This document shows positions 62,328 through 64,000 of a stretch of DNA of 64,000 nt, in pieces (the first letter of the stretch is position 1; every line of letters starts with the position of its first letter). Under the pieces are notes generated by a model. The model was not told the origin of the DNA. It saw only the letters and a program-made list of their open reading frames with translations, and made no database searches. The stretch covers positions 1-64,000 of the forward strand of contig JAJCJC010000010.1 of the NCBI GenBank assembly GCA_020555605.1, in the 5' to 3' direction. This DNA is from a bacterium 210917-SL.2.15. GTDB lineage: Bacteria > Bacillota > Clostridia > Oscillospirales > Oscillospiraceae. Made by a program: the position numbers and the translations under genes.

Positions 62328-62897
62328 TTATTCCGCGGGCGCAGCCTCGGGAGCGGCCTCCTCAGCGGGTGCAGCAGCTTCCTCTGCAGCCGGGGCGGCT
62401 TCGCCGCCCTTTTCTGCGATCTGCTTCAGGACAACGGCCAGGCCGGTGATGGGAGCCAGCATGGTACCCAGAACCTGTGCCTGCAAAACGGGCAGTGCGG
62501 GAATGTTTGCCAGTGCCTGGACCTCAGACAGGGGCATAACCTTACCATCCATGTAACCGCCCTTGATCTCGAACTTGTCCTTCAGCTTCTTGGCGAAGTC
62601 GTTGATCACGCGGGCAGGAGCGATGGGATCCTCGTGGCTGACCGCCAGAGCGGTGGTGCCGCTGAGCACATCGCTCAGCTCCTCCATCCCGGCGTTCTTC
62701 ACCGCAAAGCGCAGCAGCGTGTTCTTCACAACCGCGTACTCGACATTGTTCTTGCGCAGCTCAGCGCGCAGCTCGGTATCCTCGGCAACCGTGATACCCT
62801 TGTAGTCGACCAGAACGCCAGCGGAAGAATTCTTCAGCTTTTCGCTCAGCGCTTCCACAATCGCTTGCTTCTCACTCAGAACCTTTGCATTAGGCAT
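62328..62897 (-). CDS. rplJ: ribosomal protein uL10
   Basis: 189 residues. It anchors bL12 dimers to the ribosome and, bound to its own leader, controls this operon. SEKQAIVEALSEKLKNSSAGVLVDYKGITVAEDTELRAELR and NTLLRFAVKNAGMEELSDVLSGTTALAVSHEDP are the RNA-binding part; the tail is Ala/Glu-rich. The start is ATG 62897 after GGAGGTG. The Met at 62966 would lie in the attenuator hairpin. Confidence 0.97.
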   Translation of the reverse strand: MPNAKVLSEKQAIVEALSEKLKNSSAGVLVDYKGITVAEDTELRAELRKNNVEYAVVKNTLLRFAVKNAGMEELSDVLSGTTALAVSHEDPIAPARVINDFAKKLKDKFEIKGGYMDGKVMPLSEVQALANIPALPVLQAQVLGTMLAPITGLAVVLKQIAEKGGEAAPAAEEAAAPAEEAAPEAAPAE

Positions 62898-62904
62898 TTT
62901 GATT

Positions 62905-63095
62905 TTCACCTCCAATGGATTGTTCGGAGCGTCCAAAAAGAAACAGTCCCTGCATCGCAAAGACACAAGGACTGTCTGTCATTCAAAAATGATGAAAGAC
63001 TCTCCTCGGCAGGATTTACGGAGTAAGCTCCACCTGCTGTCTTTGGAACGCCATTATTACATCGGTCTAAGACCGGCATAATACAATTTTTTCAG
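62905..63095 (-). ncRNA. L10 ribosomal-protein leader with attenuator
   Basis: The 253-nt gap before rplJ holds the L10 leader: on the minus strand the motif TTCCAAAGACAGCAGGTGG and AATCCTGCCGAGGAGAG, then a terminator-like hairpin (AGTCCTTGTGTC ... GCAGGGACT followed by GTTTCTTTTT, near 62978-62935). The L10-L12 complex binds such leaders and lowers expression of rplJL. Confidence 0.88.
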
Positions 63096-63102
63096 CTTTT
63101 CT

Positions 63103-63131
63103 ATTATACTGGCGCACAATCGGTTTGTCAA
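63103..63131 (-). promoter_or_regulatory. consensus sigma-A promoter of rplJL
   Basis: TTGACA (63131-63126), 17-bp spacer, TATAAT (63108-63103): a full consensus match, on the minus strand right after rplA. Confidence 0.9.
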
Positions 63132-63150
63132 GCGCCATTTTGGAAGAAAA

Positions 63151-63843
63151 TTACTGAAGCTTTGCCGTGTTCAGCTTCACGCCGGGGCCCATGGTGGACG
63201 CGGTGACGCAGCTCTTGATATACTGACCCTTGGCAGCAGCGGGCTTAGCCTTGATAATGGCGCCCATAAGTGCCTTATAGTTCTCCTCCAGCTTCTGGGG
63301 GCCGAAGGACACCTTGCCGATGGGGCAGTGAATGATGTTGGTCTTGTCCAGGCGGTATTCGATCTTACCGGCTTTCACTTCCTTGACGGCCTTGGCCACG
63401 TCCATGGCCACGGTGCCAGCCTTGGGAGAGGGCATCAAGCCCTTGGGGCCCAGCACCTTACCGAGACGGCCCACAACACCCATCATATCGGGCGTCGCGA
63501 TCACCACGTCGAAATCGAACCAGTTTTCCTTCTGAATCTTCTCCACCAGATCCATATCGCCGACGAAATCGGCGCCAGCCTCGCGGGCCTCGTCGGCCTT
63601 GCCAGCCTTGGCAAACACCAGCACACGGACATCCTTACCGGTGCCGTGGGGCAGAACGATCGCGCCGCGGACCTGCTGGTCTGCATGGCGGGAGTCAACG
63701 CCCAGCTTCACATGCAGCTCCACCGTTTCATCAAACTTGGCGGGAGCCGTTTTGCAAATCAGATCAAACGCTTCGGCAGAATCGTACAGAGTGGACTTGT
63801 CGATCTGCTTTGCACCATTTTGGTACTTCTTGCCTCTAAACAA
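63151..63843 (-). CDS. rplA: ribosomal protein uL1
   Basis: 230 residues, mobile stalk at the tRNA exit site. Motifs: [67 protein letters not shown] and [20 protein letters not shown]. The start appears to be TTG 63843: GAGGAGG stands nine bases upstream and [11 protein letters not shown] matches the usual N-terminus, whereas the longer frame to 63888 includes the ribosome site. No terminator separates it from the next promoter. Confidence 0.96.
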   Translation of the reverse strand: MFRGKKYQNGAKQIDKSTLYDSAEAFDLICKTAPAKFDETVELHVKLGVDSRHADQQVRGAIVLPHGTGKDVRVLVFAKAGKADEAREAGADFVGDMDLVEKIQKENWFDFDVVIATPDMMGVVGRLGKVLGPKGLMPSPKAGTVAMDVAKAVKEVKAGKIEYRLDKTNIIHCPIGKVSFGPQKLEENYKALMGAIIKAKPAAAKGQYIKSCVTASTMGPGVKLNTAKLQ

Positions 63844-63915
63844 TGTTATATCCTCCTCATAGTGGTTAATTCGGAATAATCCTCCCACTGTATGGAACGG
63901 ATGACCGTCCCTCGT

Positions 63916-64000
63916 TTATTCTTCTACAGTGACGCCCATGCTGCGCGCCGTGCCAGCGATCATGCTCATGGCCGCTTCCAGGCTGGCTGCGTTCAGGTCG
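63916..64000 (-). CDS. rplK: ribosomal protein uL11, C-terminal end (cut by window)
   Basis: The last 27 residues are in the window (DLNAASLEAAMSMIAGTARS, then MGVTVEE and stop), the invariant C-terminal helix of uL11. The rest lies beyond 64000. It is 73 bp upstream of rplA, in the usual rplK-rplA order. Confidence 0.93.
   Translation of the reverse strand, partial: DLNAASLEAAMSMIAGTARSMGVTVEE

Overview
The window is a chromosomal stretch of a spore-forming, gut-type Firmicute, most likely from the Clostridia/Oscillospirales. The evidence is a sporulation sigma factor K with its pro-sequence, spoVAD-spoVAE, SLH-domain surface proteins, TTGACA/TATAAT-like promoters with 17-bp spacers, AGGAGG ribosome sites, and Firmicute RNA regulators (T-box, FMN and lysine riboswitches, L10 leader). 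The species cannot be fixed from the sequence alone.

Layout. 1-260: three tandem rRNA-type promoters pointing left, out of the window. 270-1730: IS3 transposase remnant and a decayed restriction-modification locus. 1828-8075 (minus): the complete F-type ATP synthase operon atpBEFHAGDC. 8507-9876: spoVAD-spoVAE. 9920-12870: copper export locus (CsoR operator, copA with a fused C-terminal CopZ-like domain, csoR). 13025-18900: shortened AraC regulator and EamA transporter, DUF2461 and SLOG proteins, FMN-riboswitch-controlled ribU, DNA polymerase IV, sigK. 18970-26800 (minus): an eight-gene shikimate/phenylalanine operon (aroF-aroB-aroA-aroC-gamma carbonic anhydrase-pheA-aroK-aroE) behind a Phe-rich leader peptide and terminator. 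26950-30125: lysine riboswitch and an amino-acid ABC transporter. 30205-34750: SLH/CBM lipoprotein, frameshifted TraX-like gene, PepSY and GNAT proteins, and an mtnA-aldolase pair for nucleoside salvage. 34820-41986: MerR-RDD fusion, then a Bce-type two-component system (kinase frameshifted), TetR regulator and BceAB-type transporter with a BceR-type box. 42064-43510: decayed marR-MFS pair. 43742-46172: second amino-acid ABC transporter whose binding protein looks circularly permuted. 46227-55735: flavin reductase, T-box-controlled trpB2, nadA-mnmA-pdxS-pdxT, and divergent metY and cysK, each with a candidate leader peptide, followed by an Rrf2 regulator. 55886-61740: large SLH beta-helix-like surface protein, small HTH regulator, unknown small protein, MATE transporter. 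61869-64000 (minus): rplK-rplA-rplJ-rplL.

The genes form a strongly biosynthetic region: aromatic amino acids, PLP, NAD, Cys/Met and Trp salvage sit together, and much of it is controlled by RNA in the 5' leader. The points most worth following up are the Phe-leader attenuator of the aro operon, the lobe-swapped solute-binding protein, the copA gene with an internal CopZ start, and the short ORFs in front of cysK and metY. A series of frameshifts and deletions (kinase, TraX, MarR/MFS, AraC, restriction locus) points to ongoing gene decay, or partly to assembly error at homopolymers.
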